From Auanema rhodensis (taxonomy: Eukaryota; Nematoda; Chromadorea; Rhabditida; Rhabditidae), in contig CAXKVF010000075.1 of the NCBI GenBank assembly GCA_964057225.1, positions 62,001 through 126,000 of the forward strand: a DNA stretch of 64,000 bases. The letters run 5' to 3'. The notes under the pieces are model-generated. The model had not been told where the DNA came from and did no database searches. It saw nothing but the letters and a program-made list of their open reading frames with translations. Every line of letters starts with the position of its first letter. The first letter of the stretch is position 1. Below are positions 1 to 12,491 of the stretch, one piece after another. Both the position numbers and the translations under genes were made by a program.

Positions 1-4
1 TACA

Positions 5-24
5 TTTAATTAGCATAAATTAAA
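5..24. repeat. 7-bp inverted repeat with 6-nt loop, once per monomer
   Basis: TTTAATT at 5-11 pairs with AATTAAA at 18-24 around the loop AGCATA. It recurs in nearly every unit. The T15 variant seen at 47176, 48584 and 49112 falls in the loop and leaves the stem intact. A hairpin or bound-dimer role is only a possibility, because an AT-only 7-bp stem is weak. Confidence 0.7.
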
Positions 25-25
25 G

Positions 26-35
26 TTCACGTAAA
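26..35. other. ACGT box 1 (TTCACGTAAA)
   Basis: TTCACGTAAA matches the perfect palindrome at 137-146 (TTCACGTGAA) at nine of ten positions. It is altered to TTCACGCAAA by the C32 variant in eight units (37161, 38569, 39097, 40857, 41209, 42617, 44553, 63383) and to TTCACGTAAC by the C35 variant in others. Its ACGT core lies 33 bp after the core of box 3 in the preceding unit. A protein-binding role is speculative. Confidence 0.5.
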
Positions 36-43
36 TTTCAAAG

Positions 44-58
44 TCATGGTTACCATGA
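44..58. repeat. 13/15-bp palindrome with central BstEII site
   Basis: CATGGTTACCATG (45-57) is a perfect dyad around an unpaired central T at 51 and contains GGTTACC. In units with A58, such as this one, it extends to TCATGGTTACCATGA; in the commoner C58 units it stays at 13 bp. The most frequent polymorphism of the array therefore sits exactly at the palindrome edge. A57 (six units) and T57 (17831, 23986) shorten it. Isolated hits also occur at about 9383, 12894, 20810 and 59709. Confidence 0.85.
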
Positions 59-136
59 ACCAATATCAATAAAAATTTGTTTTTAGACTAATATGGACAT
101 GGGGAATCTAATTTTGAAAACCGCATCTCTTTATCT

Positions 137-146
137 TTCACGTGAA
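137..146. other. ACGT box 2: palindromic E-box TTCACGTGAA
   Basis: This is a perfect 10-bp palindrome containing CACGTG and the wider TCACGTGA core favoured by several bHLH-zip factors. It is present in most units. It is disrupted in at least 16: T141 in two units near 0.84-1.02 kb; A141 near 2781, 7004, 11932 and 13339; T139 in eight units including 17385, 18265, 23540 and 24420; an inserted T near 9294; and a substitution near 41493. Binding is inferred from motif identity only. Confidence 0.6.
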
Positions 147-168
147 GCGAGTTACATACCAAGAGCAC

Positions 169-176
169 ATCACGTG
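169..176. other. ACGT box 3: ATCACGTG, CDEI-like E-box
   Basis: ATCACGTG fits the budding-yeast centromere element CDEI (RTCACRTG, bound by Cbf1) and contains the generic E-box/G-box CACGTG. It forms the right half of an imperfect dyad with the GTGCAC at unit 163-168. By eye it is almost invariant through the array; the clear exception is CACGTTTAC near 2463. Its core lies 32 bp after box 2. The motif is short, so the yeast parallel may be coincidence. Confidence 0.55.
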
Positions 177-2640
177 TACATTTAATTAGCATAAATTAAA
201 GTTCACGTAAATTTCAAAGTCATGGTTACCATGCACCAATATCAATAAAAATTTGTTTTTAAACTAATATGGACATGGGGAATCTAATTTTGAAAACCGC
301 ATCTCTTTATCTTTCACGTGAAGCGAGTTACATACCAAGTGCACATCACGTGTACATTTAATTAGCATAAATTAAAGTTCACGTAAATTTCAAAGTCATG
401 GTTACCATGAACCAATATCAATAAAAATTTGTTTTTAGACTTATATGGACATGGGGAATCTAAATTTGAAAACCGCATCTCTTTATCTTTCACGTGAAGC
501 GAGTTACATACCAAGTGCACATCACGTGTACATTTAATTAGCATAAATTAAAGTTCACGTAACTTTCAAAGTCATGGTTACCATGCACCAATATCAATAA
601 AAATTTGTTTTTAGACTAATATGGACATGGGGAATCTAATTTTGAAAACCGCATCTCTTTATCTTTCACGTGAAGCGAGTTACATACCAAGTGCACATCA
701 CGTGTACATTTAATTAGCATAAATTAAAGTTCACGTAAATTTCAAAGTCATGGTTACCATGCACCAATATCAATAAAAATTTGTTTTTAGACTAATATGG
801 ACATGGGGAATCTAATTTTGAAAACCGCATCTCTTTATCTTTCATGTGAAGCGAGTTACATACCAAGTGCACATCACGTGTACATTTAATTAGCATAAAT
901 TAAAGTTCACGTAAATTTCAAAGTCATGGTTACCATGCACCAATATCAATAAAAATTTGTTTTTAGACTAATATGGACATGGGGAATCTAATTTTGAAAA
1001 CCGCATCTCTTTATCTTTCATGTGAAGCGAGTTACATACCAAGTGCACATCACGTGTACATTTAATTAGCATAAATTAAAGTTCACGTAAATTTCAAAGT
1101 CATGGTTACCATGAACCAATATCAATAAAAATTTGTTTTTAGACTAATATGGACATGGGGAATCTAATTTTGAAAACCGCATCTCTTTATCTTTCACGTG
1201 AAGCGAGTTACATACCAAGTGCACATCACGTGTACATTTAATTAGCATAAATTAAAGTTCACGTAAATTTCAAAGTCATGGTTACCATGCACCAATATCA
1301 ATAAAAATTTGTTTTTAAACTAATATGGACATGGGGAATCTAATTTTGAAAACCGCATCTCTTTATCTTTCACGTGAAGCGAGTTACATACCAAGTGCAC
1401 ATCACGTGTACATTTAATTAGCATAAATTAAAGTTCACGTAAATTTCAAAGTCATGGTTACCATGCACCAATATCAATAAAAATTTGTTTTTAGACTAAT
1501 ATGGACATGGGGAATCTAATTTTGAAAACCGCATCTCTTTATCTTTCACGTGAAGCGAGTTACATACCAAGTGCACATCACGTGTACATTTAATTAGCAT
1601 AAATTAAAGTTCACGTAAATTTCAAAGTCATGGTTACCATGAACCAATATCAATAAAAATTTGTTTTTAGACTAATATGGACATGGGGAATCTAATTTTG
1701 AAAACCGCATCTCTTTATCTTTCACGTGAAGCGAGTTACATACCAAGTGCACATCACGTGTACATTTAATTAGCATAAATTAAAGTTCACGTAAATTTCA
1801 AAGTCATGGTTACCATGAACCAATATCAATAAAAATTTGTTTTTAGACTAATATGGACATGGGGAATCTAATTTTGAAAACCGCATCTCTTTATCTTTCA
1901 CGTGAAGCGAGTTACATACCAAGTGCCCATCACGTGTACATTTAATTAGCATAAATTAAAGTTCACGTAAATTTCAAAGTCATGGTTACCATGCACCAAT
2001 ATCAATAAAAATTTGTTTTTAGACTAATATGGACATGGGGAATCTAATTTTGAAAACCGCATCTCGTTATCTTTCACGTGAAGCGAGTTACATACCAAGT
2101 GCACATCACGTGTACATTTAATTAGCATAAATTAAAGTTCACGTAAATTTCAAAGTCATGGTTACCATGCACCAATATCAATAAAAATTTGTTTTTAGAC
2201 TAATATGGACATGGGGAATCTAATTTTGAAAACCGCATCTCGTTATCTTTCACGTGAAGCGAGTTACATACCAAGTGCACATCACGTGTACATTTAATTA
2301 GCATAAATTAAAGTTCACGTAAATTTCAAAGTCATGGTTACCATGCACCAATATCAATAAAAATTTGTTTTTAGACTAATATGGACATGGGGAATCTAAT
2401 TTTGAAAACCGCATCTCGTTATCTTTCACGTGAAGCGAGTTACATACCAAGTGCACATCACGTTTACATTTAATTAGCATAAATTAAAGTTCACGTAAAT
2501 TTCAAAGTCATGGTTACCATGCACCAATATCAATAAAAATTTGTTTTTAGACTAATATGGACATGGGGAATCTAATTTTGAAAACCGCATCTCTTTATCT
2601 TTCACGTGAAGCGAGTTACATACCAAGTGCACATCACGTG

Positions 2641-4753
2641 TACATTTAATTAGCATAAATTAAAGTTCACGTAAATTTCAAAGTCATGGTTACCATGCAC
2701 CAATATCAATAAAAATTTGTTTTTAGACTAATATGGACATGCGGAATCTAATTTTGAAAACCGCATCTCTTTATCTTTCAAGTGAAGCGAGTTACATACC
2801 AAGTGCACATCACGTGTACATTTAATTAGCATAAATTAAAGTTCACGTAAATTTCAAAGTCATGGTTACCATGAACCAATATCAATAAAAGTTTGTTTTT
2901 AGACTAATATGGACATGGGGAATCTAATTTTGAAAACCGCATCTCTTTATCTTTCACGTGAAGCGAGTTACATACCAAGAGCACATCACGTGTACATTTA
3001 ATTAGCATAAATTAAAGTTCACGTAAATTTCAAAGTCATGGTTACCATGCACCAATATCAATAAAAATTTGTTTTTAAACTAATATGGACATGGGGAATC
3101 TAATTTTGAAAACCGCATCTCTTTATCTTTCACGTGAAGCGAGTTACATACCAAGTGCACATCACGTGTACATTTAATTAGCATAAATTAAAGTTCACGT
3201 AAATTTCAAAGTCATGGTTACCATGAACCAATATCAATAAAAATTTGTTTTTAGACTAATATGGACATGGGGAATCTAAATTTGAAAACCGCATCTCTTT
3301 ATCTTTCACGTGAAGCGAGTTACATACCAAGTGCACATCACGTGTACATTTAATTAGCATAAATTAAAGTTCACGTAACTTTCAAAGTCATGGTTACCAT
3401 GCACCAATATCAATAAAAATTTGTTTTTAGACTAATATGGACATGGGGAATCTAATTTTGAAAACCGCATCTCTTTATCTTTCACGTGAAGCGAGTTACA
3501 TACCAAGTGCACATCACGTGTACATTTAATTAGCATAAATTAAAGTTCACGTAAATTTCAAAGTCATGGTTACCATGCACCAATATCAATAAAAATTTGT
3601 TTTTAGACTAATATGGACATGGGGAATCTAATTTTGAAAACCGCATCTCTTTATCTTTCACGTGAAGCGAGTTACATACCAAGTGCACATCACGTGTACA
3701 TTTAATTAGCATAAATTAAAGTTCACGTAAATTTCAAAGTCATGGTTACCATGCACCAATATCAATAAAAATTTGTTTTTAGACTAATATGGACATGGGG
3801 AATCTAATTTTGAAAACCGCATCTCTTTATCTTTCACGTGAAGCAAGTTACATACCGAGTGCACATCACGTGTACATTTAATTAGCATAAATTAAAGTTC
3901 ACGTAAATTTCAAAGTCATGGTTACCATGAACCAATATCAATAAAAATTTGTTTTTAGACTAATATGGACATGGGGAATCTAAATTTGAAAACCGCATCT
4001 CTTTATCTTTCACGTGAAGCGAGTTACATACCAAGTGCACATCACGTGTACATTTAATTAGCATAAATTAAAGTTCACGTAACTTTCAAAGTCATGGTTA
4101 CCATGCACCAATATTAATAAAAATTTGTTTTTAGACTAATATGGACATGGGGAATCTAATTTTGAAAACCGCATCTCTTTATCTTTCACGTGAAGCGAGT
4201 TACATACCAAGTGCACATCACGTGTACATTTAATTAGCATAAATTAAAGTTCACGTAAATTTCAAAGTCATGGTTACCATGCACCAATATCAATAAAAAT
4301 TTGTTTTTAGACTAATATGGACATGGGGAATCTAATTTTGAAAACCGCATCTCTTTATCTTTCACGTGAAGCGAGTTACATACCAAGTGCACATCACGTG
4401 TACATTTAATTAGCATAAATTAAAGTTCACGTAACTTTCAAAGTCATGGTTACCATGCACCAATATCAATAAAAATTTGTTTTTAGACTAATATGGACAT
4501 GGGGAATCTAATTTTGAAAACCGCATCTCTTTATCTTTCACGTGAAGCGAGTTACATACCAAGTGCACATCACGTGTACATTTAATTAGCATAAATTAAA
4601 GTTCACGTAAATTTCAAAGTCATGGTTACCATGCACCAATATCAATAAAAATTTGTTTTTAGACTAATATGGACATGGGGAATCTAATTTTTGAAAACCG
4701 CATCTCTTTATCTTTCACGTGAAGCGAGTTACATACCGAGTGCACATCACGTG
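2641..4753 (+). repeat. 12-unit block, copy 1 of a 24-unit-offset duplication
   Basis: Units 16-27 carry a distinctive marker order: GCGG plus A141; AAGTTTG plus GAGCAC; A86; TAAATTTG; C35; none; GCAAGTT plus ACCGAGTG; TAAATTTG; C35; none; C35; ACCGAGTG. The same order occurs at 6866-8975. The GAGCAC variants lie at 2977 and 7201, exactly 4,224 bp (24 units) apart. This copy is nearly indel-free, with one extra T in its last unit. Confidence 0.9.
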
Positions 4754-6865
4754 TACATTTAATTAGCATAAATTAAAGTTCACGTAAATTTCAAAGTCAT
4801 GGTTACCATGAACCAATATCAATAAAAATTTGTTTTTAGACTAATATGGACATGGGGAATCTAATTTTGAAAACCGCATCTCTTTATCTTTCACGTGAAG
4901 CGAGTTACATACCGAGTGCACATCACGTGTACATTTAATTAGCATAAATTAAAGTTCACGTAAATTTCAAAGTCATGGTTACCATGCACCAATATCAATA
5001 AAAATTTGTTTTTAAACTAATATGGACATGGGGAATCTTATTTTGAAAACCGCATCTCTTTATCTTTCACGTGAAGCGAGTTACATACCAAGTGCACATC
5101 ACGTGTACATTTAATTAGCATAAATTAAAGTTCACGTAAATTTCAAAGTCATGGTTACCATGCACCAATATCAATAAAAATTTGTTTTTAGACTAATATG
5201 GACATGGGGAATCTAATTTTGAAAACCGCATCTCTTTATCTTTCACGTGAAGCGAGTTACATACCAAGTGCACATCACGTGTACATTTAATTAGCATAAA
5301 TTAAAGTTCACGTAAATTTCAAAGTCATGGTTACCATGCACCAATATCAATAAAAATTTGTTTTTTAGACTAATATGGACATGGGGAATCTAATTTGAAA
5401 ACCGCATCTCTTTATCTTTCACGTGAAGCGAGTTACATACCGAGTGCACATCACGTGTACATTTAATTAGCATAAATTAAAGTTCACGTAAATTTCAAAG
5501 TCATGGTTACCATGCACCAATATCAATAAAAATTTGTTTTTAAACTAATATGGACATGGGGAATCTTATTTTGAAAACCGCATCTCTTTATCTTTCACGT
5601 GAAGCGAGTTTACATACCAAGTGCACATCACGTGTACATTTAATTAGCATAAATTAAAGTTCACGTAAATTTCAAAGTCATGGTTACCATGCACCAATAT
5701 CAATAAAAATTTGTTTTTAGACTAATATGGACATGGGGAATCTAATTTTGAAAACCGCATCTCTTTATCTTTCACGTGAAGCGAGTTACATACCAAGTGC
5801 ACATCACGTGTACATTTAATTAGCATAAATTAAAGTTCACGTAAATTTCAAAGTCATGGTTACCATGAACCAATATCAATAAAAATTTGTTTTTAAACTA
5901 ATATGGACATGGGGAATCTTATTTTGAAAACCGCATCTCTTTATCTTTCACGTGAAGCGAGTTACATACCAAGTGCACATCACGTGTACATTTAATTAGC
6001 ATAAATTAAAGTTCACGTAAATTTCAAAGTCATGGTTACCATGAACCAATATCAATAAAAATTTGTTTTTAGACTAATATGGACATGGGGAATCTAATTT
6101 TGAAAACCGCATCTCGTTATCTTTCACGTGGAGCGAGTTACATACCAAGTGCACATCACGTGTACATTTAATTAGCATAAATTAAAGTTCACGTAAATTT
6201 CAAAGTCATGGTTACCATGCACCAATATCAATAAAAATTTGTTTTTAGACTAATATGGACATGGGGAATCTAATTTGAAAACCGCATCTCTTTATCTTTC
6301 ACGTGAAGCGAGTTACATACCAAGTGCACATCACGTGTACATTTAATTAGCATAAATTAAAGTTCACGTAACTTTCAAAGTCATGGTTACCATGCACCAA
6401 TATCAATAAAAATTTGTTTTTAGACTAATATGGACATGGGGAATCTAATTTTGAAAACCGCATCTCTTTATCTTTCACGTGAAGCGAGTTACATACCAAG
6501 TGCACATCACGTGTACATTTAATTAGCATAAATTAAAGTTCACGTAAATTTCAAAGTCATGGTTACCATGAACCAATATCAATAAAAATTTGTTTTTAGA
6601 CTAATATGGACATGGGGAATCTAATTTTGAAAACCGCATCTCTTTATCTTTCACGTGAAGCGAGTTACATACCAAGTGCCCATCACGTGTACATTTAATT
6701 AGCATAAATTAAAGTTCACGTAAATTTCAAAGTCATGGTTACCATGCACCAATATCAATAAAAATTTGTTTTTAGACTAATATGGACATGGGGAATCTAA
6801 TTTTGAAAACCGCATCTCGTTATCTTTCACGTGAAGCGAGTTACATACCAAGTGCACATCACGTG

Positions 6866-8975
6866 TACATTTAATTAGCATAAATTAAAGTTCACGTAAA
6901 TTTCAAAGTCATGGTTACCATGCACCAATATCAATAAAATTTGTTTTTAGACTAATATGGACATGCGGAATCTAATTTTGAAAACCGCATCTCTTTATCT
7001 TTCAAGTGAAGCGAGTTACATACCAAGTGCACATCACGTGTACATTTAATTAGCATAAATTAAGTTCACGTAAAATTCAAAGTCATGGTTACCATGAACC
7101 AATATCAATAAAAAGTTTGTTTTTAGACTAATATGGACATGGGGAATCTAATTTTGAAAACCGCATCTCTTTATCTTTCACGTGAAGCGAGTTACATACC
7201 AAGAGCACATCACGTGTACATTTAATTAGCATAAATTAAAGTTCACGTAAATTTCAAAGTCATGGTTACCATGCACCAATATCAATAAAAATTTGTTTTT
7301 AAACTAATATGGACATGGGGAATCTAATTTTGAAAACCGCATCTCTTTATCTTTCACGTGAAGCGAGTTACATACCAAGTGCACATCACGTGTACATTTA
7401 ATTAGCATAAATTAAAGTTCACGTAAATTTCAAAGTCATGGTTACCATGAACCAATATCAATAAAAATTTGTTTTTAGACTAATATGGACATGGGGAATC
7501 TAAATTTGAAAACCGCATCTCTTTATCTTTCACGTGAAGCGAGTTACATACCTAGTGCACATCACGTGTACATTTAATTAGCATAAATTAAAGTTCACGT
7601 AACTTTCAAAGTCATGGTTACCATGCACCAATATCAATAAAAATTTGTTTTTAGACTAATATGGACATGGGGAATCTAATTTGAAAACCGCATCTCTTTA
7701 TCTTTCACGTGAAGCGAGTTACATACCAAGTGCACATCACGTGTACATTTAATTAGCATAAATTAAAGTTCACGTAAATTTCAAAGTCATGGTTACCATG
7801 CACCAATATCAATAAAAATTTGTTTTTAGACTAATATGGACATGGGGAATCTAATTTTGAAAACCGCATCTCTTTATCTTTCACGTGAAGCGAGTTACAT
7901 ACCAAGTGCACATCACGTGTACATTTAATTAGCATAAATTAAAGTTCACGTAAATTTCAAAGTCATGGTTACCATGCACCAATATCAATAAAATTTGTTT
8001 TTAGACTAATATGGACATGGGGAATCTAATTTTGAAAACCGCATCTCTTTATCTTTCACGTGAAGCAAGTTACATACCGAGTGCACATCACGTGTACATT
8101 TAATTAGCATAAATTAAAGTTCACGTAAATTTCAAAGTCATGGTTACCATGAACCAATATCAATAAAAATTTGTTTTTAGACTAATATGGACATGGGGAA
8201 TCTAAATTTGAAAACCGCATCTCTTTATCTTTCACGTGAAGCGAGTTACATACCAAGTGCACATCACGTGTACATTTAATTAGCATAAATTAAAGTTCAC
8301 GTAACTTTCAAAGTCATGGTTACCATGCACCAATATCAATAAAAATTTGTTTTTAGACTAATATGGGACATGGGGAATCTAATTTTGAAAACCGCATCTC
8401 TTTATCTTTCACGTGAAGCGAGTTACATACCAAGTGCACATCACGTGTACATTTAATTAGCATAAATTAAAGTTCACGTAAATTTCAAAGTCATGGTTAC
8501 CATGCACCAATATCAATAAAAATTTGTTTTTTAGACTAATATGGACATGGGGAATCTAATTTTGAAAACCGCATCTCTTTATCTTTCACGTGAAGCGAGT
8601 TACATACCAAGTGCACATCACGTGTACATTTAATTAGCATAAATTAAAGTTCACGTAACTTTCAAAGTCATGGTTACCATGCACCAATTATCAATAAAAA
8701 TTTGTTTTTAGACTAATATGGACATGGGGAATCTAATTTTGAAAACCGCATCTCTTATCTTTCACGTGAAGCGAGTTACATACCAAGTGCACATCACGTG
8801 TACATTTAATTAGCATAAATTAAAGTTCACGTAAATTTCAAAGTCATGGTTACCATGCACCAATATCAATAAAAATTTGTTTTTAGACTAATATGGACAT
8901 GGGGAATCTAATTTGAAAACCGCATCTCTTTATCTTTCACGTGAAGCGAGTTACATACCGAGTGCACATCACGTG
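6866..8975 (+). repeat. 12-unit block, copy 2 of the 24-unit-offset duplication
   Basis: This copy matches 2641-4753 in the order of all its rare substitutions but carries about ten one-base run-length changes of its own, plus a private ACCTAGTGC near 7552. Upstream, C167 at 6680 is followed by a single G130 unit before the GCGG unit, whereas copy 1 has three G130 units and one plain unit in between. Three units were therefore gained or lost between copies. Confidence 0.88.
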
Positions 8976-11792
8976 TACATTTAATTAGCATAAATTAAAG
9001 TTCACGTAAATTTCAAAGTCATGGTTACCATGCACCAATATCAATAAAAATTTGTTTTTAGACTAATATGGACATGGGGAATCTAATTTTGAAAACCGCA
9101 TCTCTTTATCTTTCACGTGAAGCGAGTTACATACCAAGTGCACATCACGTGTACATTTAATTAGCATAAATTAAAGTTCACGTAAATTTCAAAGTCATGG
9201 TTACCATGCACCAATATCAATAAAAATTTGTTTTTAGACTAATATGGACATGGGGAATCTAATTTTGAAAACCGCATCTCTTTATCTTTCACGTTGAAGC
9301 GAGTTACATACCAAGTGCACATCACGTGTACATTTAATTAGCATAAATTAAAGTTCACGTAAATTTCAAAGTCATGGTTACCTTGCACCAATATCAATAA
9401 AAATTTGTTTTTAGACTAATATGGACATGGGGAATCTAATTTTGAAAACCGCATCTCTTTATCTTTCACGTGAAGCGAGTTACATACCGAGTGCACATCA
9501 CGTGTACATTTAATTAGCATAAATTAAAGTTCACGTAAATTTCAAAGTCATGGTTACCATGAACCAATATCAATAAAAATTTGTTTTTTAGACTAATATG
9601 GACATGGGGAATCTAATTTTGAAAACCGCATCTCTTTATCTTTCACGTGAAGCGAGTTACATACCGAGTGCACATCACGTGTACATTTAATTAGCATAAA
9701 TTAAAGTTCACGTAAATTTCAAAGTCATGGTTACCATGCACCAATATCAATAAAAATTTGTTTTTAAACTAATATGGACATGGGGAATCTTATTTTGAAA
9801 CCGCATCTCTTTATCTTTCACGTGAAGCGAGTTACATACCAAGTGCACATCACGTGTACATTTAATTAGCATAAATTAAAGTTCACGTAAATTTCAAAGT
9901 CATGGTTACCATGCACCAATATCAATAAAAATTTGTTTTTAGACTAATATGGACATGGGGAATCTAATTTTGAAAACCGCATCTCTTTATCTTTCACGTG
10001 AAGCGAGTTACATACCAAGTGCACATCACGTGTACATTTAATTAGCATAAATTAAAGTTCACGTAAATTTCAAAGTCATGGTTACCATGAACCAATATCA
10101 ATAAAAATTTGTTTTTAGACTAATATGGACATGGGGAAATCTAATTTTGAAAACCGCATCTCTTTATCTTTCACGTGAAGCGAGTTACATACCAAGTGCA
10201 CATCACGTGTACATTTAATTAGCATAAATTAAAGTTCACGTAAATTTCAAAGTCATGGTTACCATGAACCAATATCAATAAAAATTTGTTTTTAGACTAA
10301 TATGGACATGGGGAATCTAATTTTGAAAACCGCATCTCGTTATCTTTCACGTGGAGCGAGTTACATACCAAGTGCACATCACGTGTACATTTAATTAGCA
10401 TAAATTAAAGTTCACGTAAATTTCAAAGTCATGGTTACCATGCACCAATATCAATAAAAATTTGTTTTTAGACTAATATGGACATGGGGAATCTAATTTT
10501 GAAAACCGCATCTCTTTATCTTTCACGTGAAGCGAGTTACATACCAAGTGCACATCACGTGTACATTTAATTAGCATAAATTAAAGTTCACGTAAATTTC
10601 AAAGTCATGGTTACCATGCACCAATATCAATAAAAATTTGTTTTAGACTAATATGGGACATGGGGAATCTAATTTTGAAAACCGCATCTCTTATCTTTCA
10701 CGTGAAGCGAGTTACATACCAAGTGCACATCACGTGTACATTTAATTAGCATAAATTAAAGTTCACGTAAATTTCAAAGTCATGGTTACCATGCACCAAT
10801 ATCAATAAAAATTTGTTTTTTAGACTAATATGGACATGGGGAATCTAATTTTGAAAACCGCATCTCGTTATCTTTCACGTGAAGCGAGTTACATACCAAG
10901 TGCACATCACGTGTACATTTAATTAGCATAAATTAAAGTTCACGTAAATTTCAAAGTCATGGTTACCATGCACCAATATCAATAAAAATTTGTTTTTAGA
11001 CTAATATGGACATGGGGAATCTAATTTTGAAAACCGCATCTCTTTATCTTTCACGTGAAGCGAGTTACATACCAAGTGCACATCACGTGTACATTTAATT
11101 AGCATAAATTAAAGTTCACGTAAATTTCAAAGTCATGGTTACCATGAACCAATATCAATAAAAATTTGTTTTTAGACTAATATGGACATGGGGAATCTAA
11201 TTTTGAAAACCGCATCTCTTATCTTTCACGTGAAGCGAGTTACATACCAAGTGCACATCACGTGTACATTTAATTAGCATAAATTAAAGTTCACGTAAAT
11301 TTCAAAGTCATGGTTACCATGCACCAATATCAATAAAAATTTGTTTTTAGACTAATATGGACATGGGGAATCTAATTTTGAAAACCGCATCTCTTTATCT
11401 TTCACGTGAAGCGAGTTACATACCAAGTGCACATCACGTGTACATTTAATTAGCATAAATTAAAGTTCACGTAAATTTCAAAGTCATGGTTACCATGCAC
11501 CAATATCAATAAAAATTTGTTTTTAGACTAATATGGACATGGGGAATCTAATTTTGAAAACCGCATCTCTTTATCTTTCACGTGAAGCGAGTTACATACC
11601 AAGTGCACATCACGTGTACATTTAATTAGCATAAATTAAAGTTCACGTAAATTTCAAAGTCATGGTTACCATGCACCAATATCAATAAAAATTTGTTTTT
11701 AGACTAATATGGACATGGGGAATCTAATTTTGAAAACCGCATCTCTTTATCTTTCACGTGAAGCGAGTTACATACCAAGTGCACATCACGTG

Positions 11793-12491
11793 TACATTTA
11801 ATTAGCATAAATTAAAGTTCACGTAAATTTCAAAGTCATGGTTACCATGCACCAATATCAATAAAAATTTGTTTTAGACTAATATGGACATGGGGAATCT
11901 AATTTTGAAAACCGCATCTCTTCATCTTTCAAGTGAAGCGAGTTACATACCAAGTGCACATCACGTGTACATTTAATTAGCATAAATTAAAGTTCACGTA
12001 AATTTCAAAGTCATGGTTACCATGCACCAATATCAATAAAATTTGTTTTTAACTAATATGGACATGGGAATCTATTTTGAAAACCGCATCTCTTTATCTT
12101 TCACGTGAAGCGAGTTACATACCAAGTGCACATTCACGTGTACATTTAATTAGCATAAATTAAAGTTCACGTAAATTTCAAAGTCATGGTTACCATGCAC
12201 CAATATCAATAAAATTTGTTTTTAGACTAATATGGACATGGGGAATCTAATTTTGAAAACCGCATCTCTTTATCTTTCACGTGAAGCGAGTTACATACCA
12301 AGTGCACATCACGTGTACATTTAATTAGCATAAATTAAAGTTCACGTAAATTTCAAAGTCATGGTTACCATAAACCAATATCAATAAAAATTTGTTTTTA
12401 GACTAATATGGACATGGGGAATCTAATTTTGAAAACCGCATCTCTTTATCTTTCACGTGAAGCGAGTTACATACCAAGTGCACATCACGTG
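11793..12491 (+). repeat. 4-unit block, copy 1 of an 8-unit-offset duplication
   Basis: The marker order C132 plus A141 (11932), an A86-type unit, a plain unit, then A57/A58 (12372) is repeated at 13199-13902. This copy contains seven run-length indels (about 11873, 12040, 12052, 12068, 12074, 12133, 12215); the other copy has none. Confidence 0.8.

Larger units (their letters stand above)
1..176 (+). repeat. Representative first monomer (unit coordinates 1-176)
   Basis: This unit sets the coordinate system used in the other entries. It is near consensus and carries A at unit position 58 (most units have C) and the rarer GAGCAC instead of GTGCAC at 163-168. Landmarks are the inverted repeat 5-24, ACGT boxes 26-35, 137-146 and 169-176, palindrome 44-58, oligo-A/T 71-84, TTTTGAAAA at 112-120, and an AATAAA hexamer at 68-73. 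Recurrent polymorphic positions across the array are 3, 15, 32, 35, 57, 58, 65, 86, 106, 123, 130, 132, 135, 139, 141, 162 and 167. The unit contains five CpG, against about 4.6 expected from its 31 C and 26 G, so CpG is not depleted. Unit length is not a multiple of three, so no frame continues from unit to unit. Confidence 0.95.
1..4689 (+). repeat. Left clean tract of the array, with rare-marker units
   Basis: Units 1 to 26 keep exact 176-bp register; the first indel is an extra T near 4690. Markers in order include GAGCAC at unit 163-168 (units 1 and 17), A86 (units 2, 8, 18), TAAATTTG (units 3, 19, 23), C35 (units 4, 20, 24, 26), T141 (units 5, 6), C167 (1927), G130 (2066, 2242, 2418), and a unit with both GCGGAATC and TCAAGTG near 2742-2781. 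Units 1-4 repeat the marker order of units 17-20 (2817-3520), a 16-unit offset. There are no genes in this stretch. Confidence 0.85.

Noticed and set aside
68-73. AATAAA polyadenylation-like hexamer in every monomer
   Set aside because: An expected chance word in AT-rich DNA; no gene or transcript unit accompanies it.
1-176. CENP-B box
   Set aside because: No match to the NTTCGNNNNANNCGGGN pattern was seen on either strand of the monomer; the unit has no TTCG near a CGGG.
163-179. Long inverted repeat across the unit junction (GTGCAC to GTGTAC)
   Set aside because: Only about 12 of 17 positions are self-complementary, so it is an imperfect dyad around box 3 rather than a convincing hairpin.
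362-544. 60-codon open reading frame on the minus strand
   Set aside because: It arises because one unit (353-528) has GACTTATATGG instead of GACTAATATGG, which removes an in-frame TAG present in the other units. It lies wholly within satellite sequence, has no recognisable domain, and the 176-bp period shifts frame in each unit.
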